64,000 nt of DNA from Sceloporus undulatus. Taxonomy: Eukaryota; Chordata; Lepidosauria; Squamata; Phrynosomatidae. Made by a program: the position numbers and the translations under genes. The notes below the pieces were generated by a model, which was not told where the DNA came from, made no database searches, and saw only the letters and a list, made by a program, of their open reading frames with translations. Below, in pieces: positions 48,301-52,643 of this stretch (position 1 is the first letter of the stretch; each line of letters begins with the position of its first letter). Location of the stretch: the NCBI RefSeq assembly GCF_019175285.1, contig NC_056527.1, positions 63,458,030 through 63,522,029 of the forward strand. The letters are read 5' to 3'.

Positions 48301-49118
48301 TTTAAGAAAAACAGCTCTCTCTGTTTTTCTTACCTCACAACTTTCTAGTGAGGTAAACATTGCAAGTGTTGGTGTTTTAAAATTCTTAGAAAATAGCATT
48401 TCATCCCTCATGCAGACACAGACAACTTCTTGCATTCATTATCCAGCCCCCAGCCCCTTGCAGTACTTTCATTACACCAGGTAACTTTACAGTGCTTAAA
48501 CTCCAGCTGGGCAGGCATGGTATATGTGGTGGTTGTTACTCACCCACTTTGTAAAGCAATCTTTCATACATGCAAATAAGTTTGCTCTACACATGGAAAA
48601 CATGTAAATGGAGGATACTGCAAAACAAGAAAGGAGTGGTGCTAAGACAATAACTCACTTGTGCACTAAGGGTAGTTTGTCTACCAAGGAGTTTGTTGTA
48701 AATAACTCTGATGTCTTGCAGCATGCCATTAGCTTGGGTAGCACACCCAAACAGATTCCTTCAGAATGTTACACTTAAGAACATCTTCAACACAAATGAT
48801 ATAGTTCTCAAAGCTACAGAGTAAGATAGTTTGCATTTCTTCAGTCACTGTGTGTCTTGGTTTTCCAGTGGTCCATCCATGGTAATGATTCTCACCAAAG
48901 AAAATGCTGTAGAGGAATGGCGAAAATTAATGGGACCAACAGATCCAGAGAAGGCAAAAGAAACTCATCCTAATTCATTGCGTGCTCAGTTTGCAAAAGA
49001 TATTCTGCGCAATGCTGTTCATGGATCTTCAAATGAAGAACACGCTATAAAAAGCATTAATTTTGCTTTTGGCGACGTTGATTTGGAGAGCCTGAAACAC
49101 AAATATGTTTATGTATAA
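17475..49118 (+). CDS. NME8: Thioredoxin domain-containing protein 3 / NME family member 8, 15 coding exons
   Basis: Axonemal protein of motile cilia and sperm tails; human NME8 is tied to primary ciliary dyskinesia (family knowledge). Exons: 17475..17507, 17607..17664, 19948..20054, 21555..21626, 22677..22793, 25325..25391, 29169..29245, 29665..29757, 31097..31332, 33279..33457, 36398..36542, 41230..41337, 44581..44732, 45375..45519, 48869..49118. They total 1839 nt in one open frame, 612 residues against 588 recalled for human. A thioredoxin domain (about 12-125) has WCGPC at 38-42 and cis-Pro P84. NDK1 starts near 155 (R162 at the usual Lys) and is interrupted by a Glu-rich insert (245-263), so it lacks a catalytic His. 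NDK2 (about 331-465) keeps Y377, R413, R433, N444 and H447 but has R338 and K419 at the Lys/Thr positions. NDK3 (about 467-598) keeps K473, Y512, R548, T554, R568, N578 and H581. All introns are GT-AG except a probable GC-AG intron after exon 6. Confidence 0.95.
17607..17664 (+). CDS. NME8: NME8 coding exon 2
   Basis: Residues 12-30 plus one base. TIITSQTQWDDMMLNKGLT matches the first strand and helix of the thioredoxin fold in NME8. Acceptor CTTTAG, donor GTACAT. Confidence 0.93.
17766..18140 (-). mobile_element. tRNA-derived SINE split by a MITE
   Basis: SINE sequence at 17766..17801 (ATGTGCCTTCAGGTCAACTC) resumes at about 18012 (TTTCTCTGAGACAGAGACTG, AGATCACCCAGTGAATTTCC). The interruption is the MITE at 17802..18011. 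Located in NME8 intron 2. Confidence 0.65.
17802..18011. mobile_element. GGCC-ended foldback MITE, copy 2
   Basis: Starts GGCCTGTTACAGACAGCC and ends GGCTGTCTGTAACAGGCC, near-perfect terminal inverted repeats with AAAATAAAGCTGCTTC inside. It is inserted in a SINE. The flanking triplets are TTA and CTT. Confidence 0.8.
18849..19047 (-). mobile_element. SPIN-like hAT non-autonomous element, perfect 8-bp target duplication
   Basis: The 199-bp element, read on the minus strand, starts CAGTGGTTCCCAACCTGTGG and contains GGTCGAATGACCCTTTCATG, TTGCCTAAGACCATTG and AGGAACTGTATTAAAGGGTC, matching the layout of SPIN (Space Invader) hAT elements as I recall them. Flanked by CCTTAAAT at 18841..18848 and 19048..19055. 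The paralogous MITE at 33.7 kb gives the empty site. SPINs are known from Anolis, frogs and several mammals and are thought to spread horizontally. Confidence 0.85.
19116..19167. repeat. (TA)n microsatellite
   Basis: About 25 TA units within the TA-flanked MITE. The sister copy at 33797..33838 has the same repeat in the same place. Confidence 0.9.
19494..19705 (-). mobile_element. Retroposon 3' segment with (TTAA)n
   Basis: TAAT-type tract followed by CATACCCCGCTCTTCAGCC, GAGCGGCTTACCAATTG and CCTCAGGCTTACAATCTAA, the reverse complement of a widespread sauropsid retroposon end. NME8 intron 2. Confidence 0.55.
19948..20054 (+). CDS. NME8: NME8 coding exon 3 (thioredoxin active site)
   Basis: Residues 31-66. 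Contains the redox motif WCGPC (residues 38-42), then KAMVNLFRKLKNEFGED and the central strand LLHFAV. Acceptor TTTTTCAG, donor GTGAGG, phase 1 in and 0 out. Confidence 0.95.
20055..21554. other. NME8: NME8 intron 3, little recognisable content
   Basis: No repeat family was identified apart from a short direct repeat of GTGGCTATCCAGTTCA (three copies, 21301..21386). Confidence 0.5.
21301..21386 (+). repeat. Three-copy 23-28 bp tandem repeat
   Basis: GTGGCTATCCAGTTCA occurs three times, followed by AxxGTAAA variants. NME8 intron 3. Confidence 0.75.
21555..21626 (+). CDS. NME8: NME8 coding exon 4
   Basis: Residues 67-90, AEAESIVTLLPFKDKCEPAF and onward. Contains the conserved Pro of thioredoxins (P84) that packs against the CxxC site. 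Acceptor ATTGAAG, donor GTAAGT; both ends phase 0. Confidence 0.92.
21700..21852 (+). mobile_element. LINE or SINE 3' tail with (GT)n
   Basis: TTTTAATTGTTTTTAAAGTG, a GT run (about 21750..21783), then GTGAGCCGCCTTGGGTCCCA and AAATAAATAAATGAATAAA, the standard 3' end of sauropsid CR1/L2-type retroposons. NME8 intron 4. Confidence 0.65.
22005..22212. mobile_element. Foldback MITE (ACTGCAGAAGTAAAGCAGTT type)
   Basis: Inverted arms: ACACTGCAGAAGTAAAGCAG ... AATCCTGGGATCTGTAGTTT mirrored by AAACTACAAATCCCAGGACT ... CTAATTCTGCAGTGTGGAT. Same family as 58670..58908. Confidence 0.7.
22335..22495. mobile_element. Partial TA-flanked MITE (CAGCAGGCCCTTG end)
   Basis: Left end CAGCAGGCCCTTGTTATTCA after TA, then GGGGTTTGGTTCCAGGACC and AAATACAATGGCACAGTAA. 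The right end is lost near SINE debris (22535..22595). NME8 intron 4. Confidence 0.6.
22648..22671 (+). repeat. (GTTT)6 microsatellite at a splice acceptor
   Basis: Six perfect GTTT units end at 22671, followed by TACAG and NME8 exon 5 at 22677. The repeat supplies the pyrimidine-rich tract of this acceptor. Confidence 0.95.
22677..22793 (+). CDS. NME8: NME8 coding exon 5
   Basis: Residues 91-129: end of the thioredoxin domain (DGKMVDLVKGANGPLISRKV) and a helix with EQERKIVAGEIPRPE. Donor GTAACA; both ends phase 0. Confidence 0.94.
23612..23975. mobile_element. GC-rich foldback insertion
   Basis: A CpG-rich block in an AT-rich intron, starting GCCTGTTACAAACAGGCAC and ending near GGGGCGGGCTGTCAAGCC. 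Internal inverted pairs include ATGGCATGGCCCCATCC and complementary CAT-rich segments. It resembles the insert at 14151..14494 in composition and plan; target duplication not resolved. Confidence 0.5.
24249..24480 (-). mobile_element. Probable Penelope-like retroelement end fragment
   Basis: On the minus strand it contains GAAGATGCCAGCCACAGCTG, GGCGAAACGTCAGG, AAAACTCTTCTAGAACACAG and a GAAAGCCTTCGACTT end, a block common in reptile genomes that I associate with Penelope-like elements; that assignment is from memory. A foldback of the same sequence is at 61231..61431. Confidence 0.45.
24690..25118. mobile_element. GC-rich repetitive insertion
   Basis: A CpG-rich block within NME8 intron 5 with short inverted segments, such as GAGCTCCAAAATGGAGTTC and AGGGGCCAGGCAGCCCCTTT. 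It shares CAGATTGGGGC with 14151..14494. Its open frame of about 150 codons has no recognisable domain and is not called a gene. Confidence 0.5.
25325..25391 (+). CDS. NME8: NME8 coding exon 6 (acidic linker; GC donor)
   Basis: Residues 130-151 plus one base: LAELVIIEEKDSDEEPEEEE then AV, the acidic linker between the thioredoxin domain and NDK1. Acceptor TTTTTTTTAG. The frame is kept best by splicing after GTAG with donor GCAAGT, a strong GC-type donor. A weaker GT at 25388 combined with an acceptor 2 bp further right would also keep frame. Confidence 0.82.
26004..26345 (-). mobile_element. CR1/L2-like LINE 3' fragment
   Basis: Minus strand encodes RLAVVTKRTFSSAALKLWNN, LPEEI and FKKAIKTDLF, the typical C-terminus of CR1/L2-clade ORF2 (usual form GDRAFSVAAPKLWNSLP...FKxALKTHLF). 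It also contains a T homopolymer at 26156..26172. NME8 intron 6. Confidence 0.75.
26678..26870 (-). mobile_element. Full tRNA-derived SINE with 11-bp target duplication
   Basis: AGATAAGCTTT occurs at 26667..26677 and 26871..26881. On the minus strand the SINE starts with a tRNA-like head (GTGGTATAGTGGTTTGAGTG, GGTTCGATTCCCTGC, box A and B like) and ends in CAACAACAA. Its clean ends suggest a fairly recent insertion. Confidence 0.85.
27709..28041. mobile_element. TA-flanked MITE with CAGTTATCCCTCC / GGAGGGACAACTG ends
   Basis: Terminal inverted repeats CAGTTATCCCTCCATATTC and ATATGGAGGGACAACTG, flanked by TA at 27707..27708 and 28042..28043. The interior is a second foldback around CTCTAGGTCCTCCAGTGCAA / TTGCACTGGAGGACCTAGA. 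Tigger-like by its TA target. NME8 intron 6. Confidence 0.8.
28340..28555 (+). mobile_element. Old LINE 3' tail
   Basis: T-rich run with TTTTAACTCTTTTAACGTG and ATGCAACCCTGAAATCTTTG, then AAAGGCAGGATGTAAC, matching the usual end of CR1/L2-type elements. Degenerate. Confidence 0.45.
28677..28906. mobile_element. GGCC-ended foldback MITE, copy 3, AAT target duplication
   Basis: GGCCTGTGACAGACTGCC ... GGCAGTCTGTAACAGGCC with AAT at 28674..28676 and 28907..28909. NME8 intron 6. Confidence 0.85.
29169..29245 (+). CDS. NME8: NME8 coding exon 7 (start of NDK1)
   Basis: Residues 152-177: EEEKYNVVIIRPDAVAVGKV and DEIKVT. The IIRPDAV strand is the NDK nucleotide-site strand with Arg (R162) at the usual Lys. 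Acceptor TTTCTTTTAG, donor GTAAAC. Phase 1 in, 0 out. Confidence 0.93.
29665..29757 (+). CDS. NME8: NME8 coding exon 8
   Basis: Residues 178-208: IMEAGFMILAEDEKTLTEEQ and IRDFYQSKSEE. No AG occurs between the upstream pyrimidine tract and CTGAAG, so the acceptor ends at 29664. This also gives the same spacing as human (EIK, two residues, then IxxAGF). Donor GTAACA. Confidence 0.92.
30523..30775. mobile_element. CpG-rich cassette of consecutive hairpins
   Basis: Four adjacent inverted repeats: CCGTCATGTGCTAGGGGT / ACCCCTAGCACATGACGAGG; GAGATGGCGGCGCCC / GGGCGCTGCCATCTT; a short one around ACGTGCTGGACGTG / GTCCACACGT; and GATGCCGCGAGTGCGCG / CGCCTCGCGGCGTC. CpG is abundant. Part of a GGCC-family MITE (about 30795..30845) follows. 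NME8 intron 8. Confidence 0.6.
31097..31332 (+). CDS. NME8: NME8 coding exon 9 (NDK1 end and Glu-rich insert)
   Basis: Residues 209-286: PDFEDFVAFMLSAPCHILIV, then about 15 residues, then 19 consecutive Glu (245-263), then MEEEMGEEGEALPRMK and IHEKPTK. NDK1 breaks off before the region that would hold the catalytic His. Human has an acidic, charged linker at the same place. Acceptor TATTTTTCAG, donor GTAGGT, phase 2 out. Confidence 0.93.
31205..31261 (+). repeat. NME8: Coding GAG/GAA microsatellite (19 Glu codons)
   Basis: An uninterrupted run of GAG and GAA codons inside NME8 exon 9, likely to vary in length between individuals by whole codons. Confidence 0.95.
32052..32285. mobile_element. 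GGCC-ended foldback MITE, copy 4, TAT target duplication
   Basis: GGCCCCATACAGACTGTC ... GACCTGTCTGTATGGGGCC with TAT at 32049..32051 and 32286..32288. NME8 intron 9. Confidence 0.85.
32553..32850. mobile_element. Long-arm foldback element
   Basis: Arms of more than 110 bp meet at a short loop near 32700: AATGGGATAAAGTCATGTTT, GTGGATGTTATTGCACT and GCTTATCCAGCGGTTTTTCA are mirrored on the right. The left edge (GGAGATTAGCACA) resembles the TAA/TTA-flanked family; the right edge is less clear. NME8 intron 9. Confidence 0.6.
33279..33457 (+). CDS. NME8: NME8 coding exon 10 (start of NDK2)
   Basis: Residues 287-346: NLKGALENQDLLHLCDIQDS, VEEASRQLAFFFPGF, then VERTLALIRPALLRERR. The first half looks like the displaced C-terminal tail of NDK1 (SVEEA helix) without the HGSD loop; the second half begins NDK2 with R338 at the usual Lys. 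Acceptor TTTTTGTATTAG, donor GTTAGT. Confidence 0.93.
33650..33896. mobile_element. TA-flanked MITE, uninterrupted sister of 18761..19220
   Basis: Right end GGAGGGTTGACTG before TA (33897..33898); left end degraded after TA (33648..33649). It carries TTTGGTTCCCGAACCACC, AATTAAATACAATGGCACAA and a TA run, and serves as the empty-site comparison for the SPIN-like insertion. Confidence 0.75.
33897..35053. other. NME8: Part of NME8 intron 10 without recognised content
   Basis: No exon, tandem repeat or identifiable element seen. Confidence 0.5.
35054..35315. mobile_element. Tigger/pogo-like MITE, TA target duplication
   Basis: CAGTGGTACCCCGGGATACG ... AACCCGGGGTACCACTG, 262 bp, flanked by TA at 35052..35053 and 35316..35317. 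Interior repeats of TTCGGGTTACGAAA. CpG-rich despite its age class. Sister of 9489..9743. Confidence 0.8.
35546..35745 (-). mobile_element. tRNA-derived SINE, minus strand
   Basis: TGCATGCCTTCAAGTTATTT, CATGGGGTTTTCTTTTG, GTGTGACTTGCCAGTGGG and GACTCCAGAATCATAGG blocks in order. NME8 intron 10. Confidence 0.65.
36398..36542 (+). CDS. NME8: NME8 coding exon 11
   Basis: Residues 347-394 plus two bases: DSILKRIAEDGFEIAMEREI, VLTEEQAREFYKEHENEDYF, PVLLEEMT. Y377 occupies the position of the NDK nucleotide-site Tyr. Acceptor TTGCATGCAG, donor GTAATT. Confidence 0.94.
37706..37938. mobile_element. GGCC-ended foldback MITE, copy 5, TTG target duplication
   Basis: GGGCCCAAACAGACAGGCC ... GACCTGTCTGTTTGGGCCC with TTG at 37703..37705 and 37939..37941. 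Inserted in the L1 remnant. Confidence 0.85.
38533..38632. other. Assembly gap (100 N)
   Basis: Unresolved sequence inside the 2.2-kb element, flanked by G-rich low complexity. The size is probably nominal. Confidence 1.
38640..39600 (+). repeat. Direct duplication of about 486 bp inside the 2.2-kb element
   Basis: GATGCCCAGGACCTTCTCCT begins at about 38700 and again at about 39186. The following about 300 bp, through ACATGCACACACACAG and TTCTTTTCTAACCGG, repeat with few differences. A 10-N gap lies in the second unit. Confidence 0.85.
39364..39373. other. Assembly gap (10 N)
   Basis: Ten N after a CA run in the second unit of the duplication; the first unit suggests little is missing. Confidence 1.
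39841..40138. repeat. Tandem repeat of about 122 bp, ending in an inverted copy of 39738..39817
   Basis: CTCCGTTTTTGGATTGATTC with CTATGGGGAAAG recurs near 39843, 39966 and 40091. Between the copies is CCATAGCCAAGCATCCTCTG. The last copy plus flank is the reverse complement of 39738..39817 (CCCCATAGAAATCAATCCAA). Confidence 0.8.
41230..41337 (+). CDS. NME8: NME8 coding exon 12
   Basis: Residues 395-430 plus two bases: SGPTLALALVQENAIQKWRS, LLGPKKVEEAKEQCPL. R413 matches an NDK active-site Arg; K419 replaces the usual Thr. Acceptor TTTCCACAG, donor GTACTT. Confidence 0.94.
41916..42268. mobile_element. hAT non-autonomous element, perfect 8-bp target duplication
   Basis: Ends CAGGGGTAGGCAACCT and AGGTTGCCTACCCCTG are perfect inverted repeats. 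CCCTAGGA occurs at 41908..41915 and 42269..42276. The interior has T/A-rich runs and CCGGCCCGCGGGCCG near the right end. No transposase. NME8 intron 12. Confidence 0.9.
42306..42370. repeat. (TAA)n microsatellite and 10-N gap
   Basis: TAA units from about 42310 to 42358 run into ten N (42361..42370), so the length is unresolved. Confidence 0.9.
42371..43593. other. NME8: Part of NME8 intron 12 without recognised content
   Basis: No exon or clear repeat family identified. Confidence 0.45.
43596..43825. mobile_element. TA-flanked MITE (CAGTTGGCCCTTC end)
   Basis: CAGTTGGCCCTTCTTATACA ... AACAAGGTCTCACTG with TA at 43594..43595 and 43826..43827; inner blocks CATGGATTCAAGCATCCACG and GGAACCAAACCCCAGCAGA. 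Same family as 18761..19220. Confidence 0.75.
44581..44732 (+). CDS. NME8: NME8 coding exon 13 (end of NDK2, start of NDK3)
   Basis: Residues 431-481 plus one base: SLRAEFAIDNAPINLLHGSS, TPDQAAKELDFFFPVE, then NTFAVIKPTALEEHK. N444 and H447 (codon 44627..44629) form the NxxH catalytic motif of NDK2. K473 opens NDK3. Acceptor TTCTGATCCTTAG, donor GTAAAT. Confidence 0.95.
45375..45519 (+). CDS. NME8: NME8 coding exon 14
   Basis: Residues 482-529 plus two bases: DEIISKVKDAGFIISEMKES, QITPEMAAQFYKSQEGQPYF, DQLVEYMS. Y512 is at the NDK Tyr position. Acceptor TTTCTTTCCTAG, donor GTAAGT. Confidence 0.95.
46151..46280 (-). mobile_element. tRNA-derived SINE fragment, minus strand
   Basis: TGTTGTGTGCCTTCAGGTTG, TTTCTGACTTATGACAACC and GTGTGACTCACCCAAGGTG. 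The head side is lost. NME8 intron 14. Confidence 0.65.
46580..47400 (-). mobile_element. CR1/L2-like LINE fragment split by a SINE
   Basis: CCTGTGGCACCCCATAGAT, ATCAAAAGCTGGTGACAGAT, CACCTTGCATAAAGGGATA and CCCCAGATCACTCAGGATG follow the order of a known reptile LINE read in antisense. The SINE at 46755..46990 interrupts it. Confidence 0.6.
46755..46990 (+). mobile_element. Full tRNA-derived SINE with 8-bp target duplication
   Basis: AGAACCAC at 46747..46754 and 46991..46998. The SINE runs from AGAGCCAGTAGTGGTTAGAG through CCACTTTGGGCAAGTCACAG to ACTTGAAGGCACCCGACAAC and a CAA/CAG tail. Confidence 0.85.
47706..47940. mobile_element. GGCC-ended foldback MITE, copy 6
   Basis: GGGCCCCAAAAGACAGGCC ... 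GGCCTATCTGTTCGGGCGC. Flanking triplets ATA and TTA. More diverged than copies 3-5. NME8 intron 14. Confidence 0.75.
48869..49118 (+). CDS. NME8: NME8 last coding exon (NDK3 catalytic part and C-terminus)
   Basis: Residues 530-612 and stop TAA: NGPSMVMILTKENAVEEWRK, LMGPTDPEKAKETHPNSLRA, then ILRNAVHGSS with N578 and H581. R548, T554 and R568 complete the NDK site. A Tyr/Lys-rich tail of about 14 residues (to KHKYVYV) extends past the human end. Acceptor TTTTCCAG. Confidence 0.95.
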
Positions 49119-49152
49119 TGTTTCATTTTTTTTCAGCATCATAAACCATACA

Positions 49153-49158
49153 AATAAA
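49153..49158 (+). promoter_or_regulatory. NME8: Candidate poly(A) signal of NME8
   Basis: AATAAA 35 bp after the stop codon, implying a very short 3' UTR if used. Confidence 0.6.
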
Positions 49159-51054
49159 CAAAGTCTGCTATAACATATTATGTTTCTAATTATTATTACT
49201 ATCTTAGATCATGGAAATTAAGCATGCTATCGCCATCCAATTGATAGTAGTGGATATTTTATCATGTACTTCAAGGGAGAAATAGCTTCCCTAACATAAC
49301 ATCTTGCAGCAGCATCAGATTTTCTGTACAAGAAAACTGTATATCACTAAACATTCAGAGCCAAAGAGAGAGATATGACCAATGGGAGCCCCTTCCAACT
49401 CTATAATGCTGTGTTTCTACATGTATAGTTTAGGGATGCAAAGAATGTTCATACGTATTCATTCACAGGTAAAAGGGAAAATGGGTTTCCTGACAATCAG
49501 AAACATCTATCAAGAAAAACAAAAGAATAGCAAGAATTTTACCTGGTTTTGTTCTGTTATTTGATTTCTGGAAGTGTTACAGTGGAATTATTTTGCAGGG
49601 AAAAATGAGGGTTTTGTGCAAAACTCATCTTTTCTGTGCAGAAAATTGGGTTTTCTATGCAGAAATCAGGTTTTTGTGCAAACTGCCCCCACATATTTTT
49701 CTCTGTAGAACAATTCAGCCACTACATTTCATGATATTCATATATGGGGAGAATGCCGTGGGGGAATATTAGTTTTATCCCAACGCAGGAATAAAACTAC
49801 CACAATTGTATGTCCTTGGATGTGAGGAAGAAATGGGCAAAGTTTTACAAGTTGCTTTCCCATGATTTGAGGTTAGGAAATAACCAAAGAACAATATTCT
49901 AACTACACACAGCAAATTACATGATATATGATACATATTTGAAATCTCTTGTTGCTTAGAACACATTCATCATAATCCTTAGAGCAGTTCACAGTGGAGA
50001 AGAGTTCTCCTGGGGGTGAGGAAGATATCCACTTTTGGAGCCTCCAGTTACATCTGTGGATAATTCCACAAGTATAATTCTGCTGCTGGCATTGCTTTCA
50101 CTTGGCAGATATATACATAGACAGATATATAGACAGGTATGCATGATATCTGGAATATTGCCAGAAGAATCAAGGATGCTTGAGAGACGCTTTTAAGCGC
50201 TGTGCTCTAAATTTATTGTACCTTTCCTATCAGTGTCTCTGGCTTGGTCATAAATTTAACTGTGAAAGTGCAATACAGTACAATGTTATTATTTGCAATC
50301 TTAGTTCTTTACAGAGCATCCTTTGGCCTACACAATTTGGGCAAAATTAGAATGATTTAAAAAAAACCTTTCTATCATTTTCCAACCTGTAACAACTATA
50401 TTTATGTATTGACTTCTTCAGGCAGTATTTTATGCATCTCTTCTTTTTCAGCTATGTCTTGTGATTGAAGCATGTTCAGCGACAGTCCATGAAATGATTT
50501 ACTATGTTCCTCCTCAAAAATCTCTCTGCACATACCATTATCAAAATTGTACCTTCCAGCTTGTGAAGATGAAGGTTATAGAAAATGAGTGGTGAGCAGG
50601 GAAAGTGTAAAAGATGAATATTACATTAAAATTCTCATCCAGACCACTTGCTATTCTTTCCTCTCCCTATCAAAACAGAAATACAACATACTTAGGATTG
50701 TCATGTTTTATTATATAGGCTAGTTTGAATCCCGACTTGGTCATATTTAGAGGAGATGAACTGATATCACGTTGGTCAAATTAGTACTAGGGTCCCATTA
50801 ATTTCAATGGGTCTGCTCTAAATATGAACAATTCTGGATCTCATCCCATTATGAGGGCTACTATTCCATGGTTGAACTTTCTCGTCCTCTGTTTTCTATA
50901 TAATAGCCTGCTCTTGTGTTTTGTGTGTTTCACTTTTTTTCAAACTATTTTATGAATTTTTAAGTGTTTTGTTTTGTTGGTTGGCTTGAGAATGGAGCCC
51001 TAGTTGCTTTTGGATTTTGTGTCATCTGACTCAACCTGTTAATATAAAAGCTTG
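49159..51054. other. NME8-SFRP4 intergenic stretch, left part
   Basis: No gene or clear repeat is recognised. Short tandem wording around 49600..49680 (TTTTGTGCAAA / TTTCTGTGCAGAAA) is low complexity. Confidence 0.5.
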
Positions 51055-51327
51055 TGATTTGTGTGTGCGCACCCGAAATTCACAGCTGGGGGATGAACAG
51101 AGGAGGTCAACTGTTTTGCAAAATGGTTTGGATCCAGTTCTGGGTTCCACATTTTAAAAATGGCAATGACAAATTAGAATGCATCCAGGGAAGATCAACC
51201 AGGATGATGAAAATTACGTTCTGTGACAAATGTTTGAAAGAATTAAGAATGTTTAGACTGAATAAGCAAAGATGGAAAAGCAGTCTTCAAATGTCCTAAA
51301 GGGCTATCATGCAGAAGATGGAGTAGT

Positions 51328-52046
51328 CTTAGAATAATAGAATCACAGAGTGAGAAGAGATGACACTGGCCATCCAGTCTGCCTGCCATGCAGGAATACA
51401 CAATCAAAGCACTCCCGACAGTTATATAGCAATAGCAAGTACATTTTTTAATCAGTGCACTTAAGCATTCCCTAAGTGGTTTACAATGTGTAAGCTAATT
51501 GCCCCCAACAAGCTGGGTACTCATTTTAGCAACCTTGGAAAGATGCAAGGCTGAGTTGACCCTGAGCCCCTGGCTGGTATTGAATTCACAACCTTGTGGT
51601 TTGTCAGTGAGTGGCTGCAGTACATGCATTTAACCACTGCACCACTAGGGCTCCAGCCTCTATTTAAGAACCTCAAAAGAAGGAGACTCCACCACACTTG
51701 GGGGCAGCATATTCCACTGTCCAACTTCTGTTATCAAGAAGTTCTTCCTAACGTTAAGGTGGCATTTCTTTTCCTGTTGTTTGAATCCATTGCTCCATGA
51801 CTTAGTCTTTGGAGCAGCAGGAAACAAACTTGCTCCATGCTCAATATGGCATCCCTTCAAATATTTAAACATGGCTAAACCTTCCTTTCTCTAGGTTAAA
51901 CATACTTAGCTCCCTAGCAACTCTTCATAGGGCATGGCTTCCAGATCTTTCACCATTGTGGTTACCCTCTTCTGAACACACTCCAGCTTGCCAACATCCT
52001 TTTTGAATTGTGGTACCCAGAACTGAACTCAGCATTCCAGGTTGTG
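51328..52046 (-). mobile_element. CR1-like LINE 3' region, inserted in a related LINE
   Basis: Antisense CR1-type text: AGAATCACAGAGTGAGAAG, CAATCAAAGCACTCCCGACAG, then after a SINE AGACTCCACCACACTTGGGG, GAAGTTCTTCCTAACGTTAA, CTGAACACACTCCAGCTTGC and GGTACCCAGAACTGAACTCA. Confidence 0.75.
51422..51653 (-). mobile_element. Sauria-type SINE, full length
   Basis: On the minus strand: tRNA-like head (GGAGCCCTAGTGGTGCAGTG), GGCTCAGGGTCAACTCAGCC, TTGCATCTTTCCAAGGTTGC, GTTGGGGGCAATTAGCTTAC and the tail CTTGCTATTGCTATATAA. Inserted in the minus-strand LINE. Supports squamate origin. Confidence 0.85.
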
Positions 52047-52643
52047 TTCCCTACAGAGGATAGGACTAGAACCAATTTGCGGAAATTACAAGGAGGTAGA
52101 ATTTATCTGAACATTTTGTAACAGTTAATTCATTACTAACAATGAGAGTTGTTTAGCAGTAGATCTGGCTTCCTTTGGAGGTATTGGCTTCTCCTTAGAG
52201 ATATTTAAATAGAAAATGGATGGGCATCTGATCAGGATGCTTTTATTACATCTGCTTTGCAGATCCTATCCTAACAAAAATAATCTCCAAGGTTTCTTCC
52301 AACTTCACATGAGTTCCAAGAAACACCTTGTACTTTGAGTCATAAGAGTAATGTATGTAGTATTTCAAAAAACAGAGGCTAACACAGTGAGGCTGGATGA
52401 TCAAAGATATTGTCCAAATTTGTCTTTCTTTTTAGTTTATATCAGAAGAATATATTTCTACTGACATAACAAGTAAAATCATATTTCTCCATGTGAAATT
52501 AGGGTTCACAACACAACAATATTCAGAAATGGTTTCAATTTTTTTGGTAATTTTTTGCAGGGCTGATACTGGTTCCTTTGTTATACTGACATTTCAAAAC
52601 AGAAAGTAAATAAAAATACAATAAGCTAAATTGGGTTTTAATA

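Larger units (their letters stand above)
51055..52300 (+). mobile_element. CR1-like LINE 3' region split by an opposite-strand LINE
   Basis: Plus-strand CR1-type text GTTTGGATCCAGTTCTGGGT, AACCAGGATGATGAAAATTA, GAATGTTTAGACTGAATAAG up to about 51327, resuming at about 52047 with ATAGGACTAGAACCAATTTG, AAATTACAAGGAGGTAGAAT and CTTTGGAGGTATTGGCTTC. The two parts join in correct order when 51328..52046 is removed. Confidence 0.75.
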
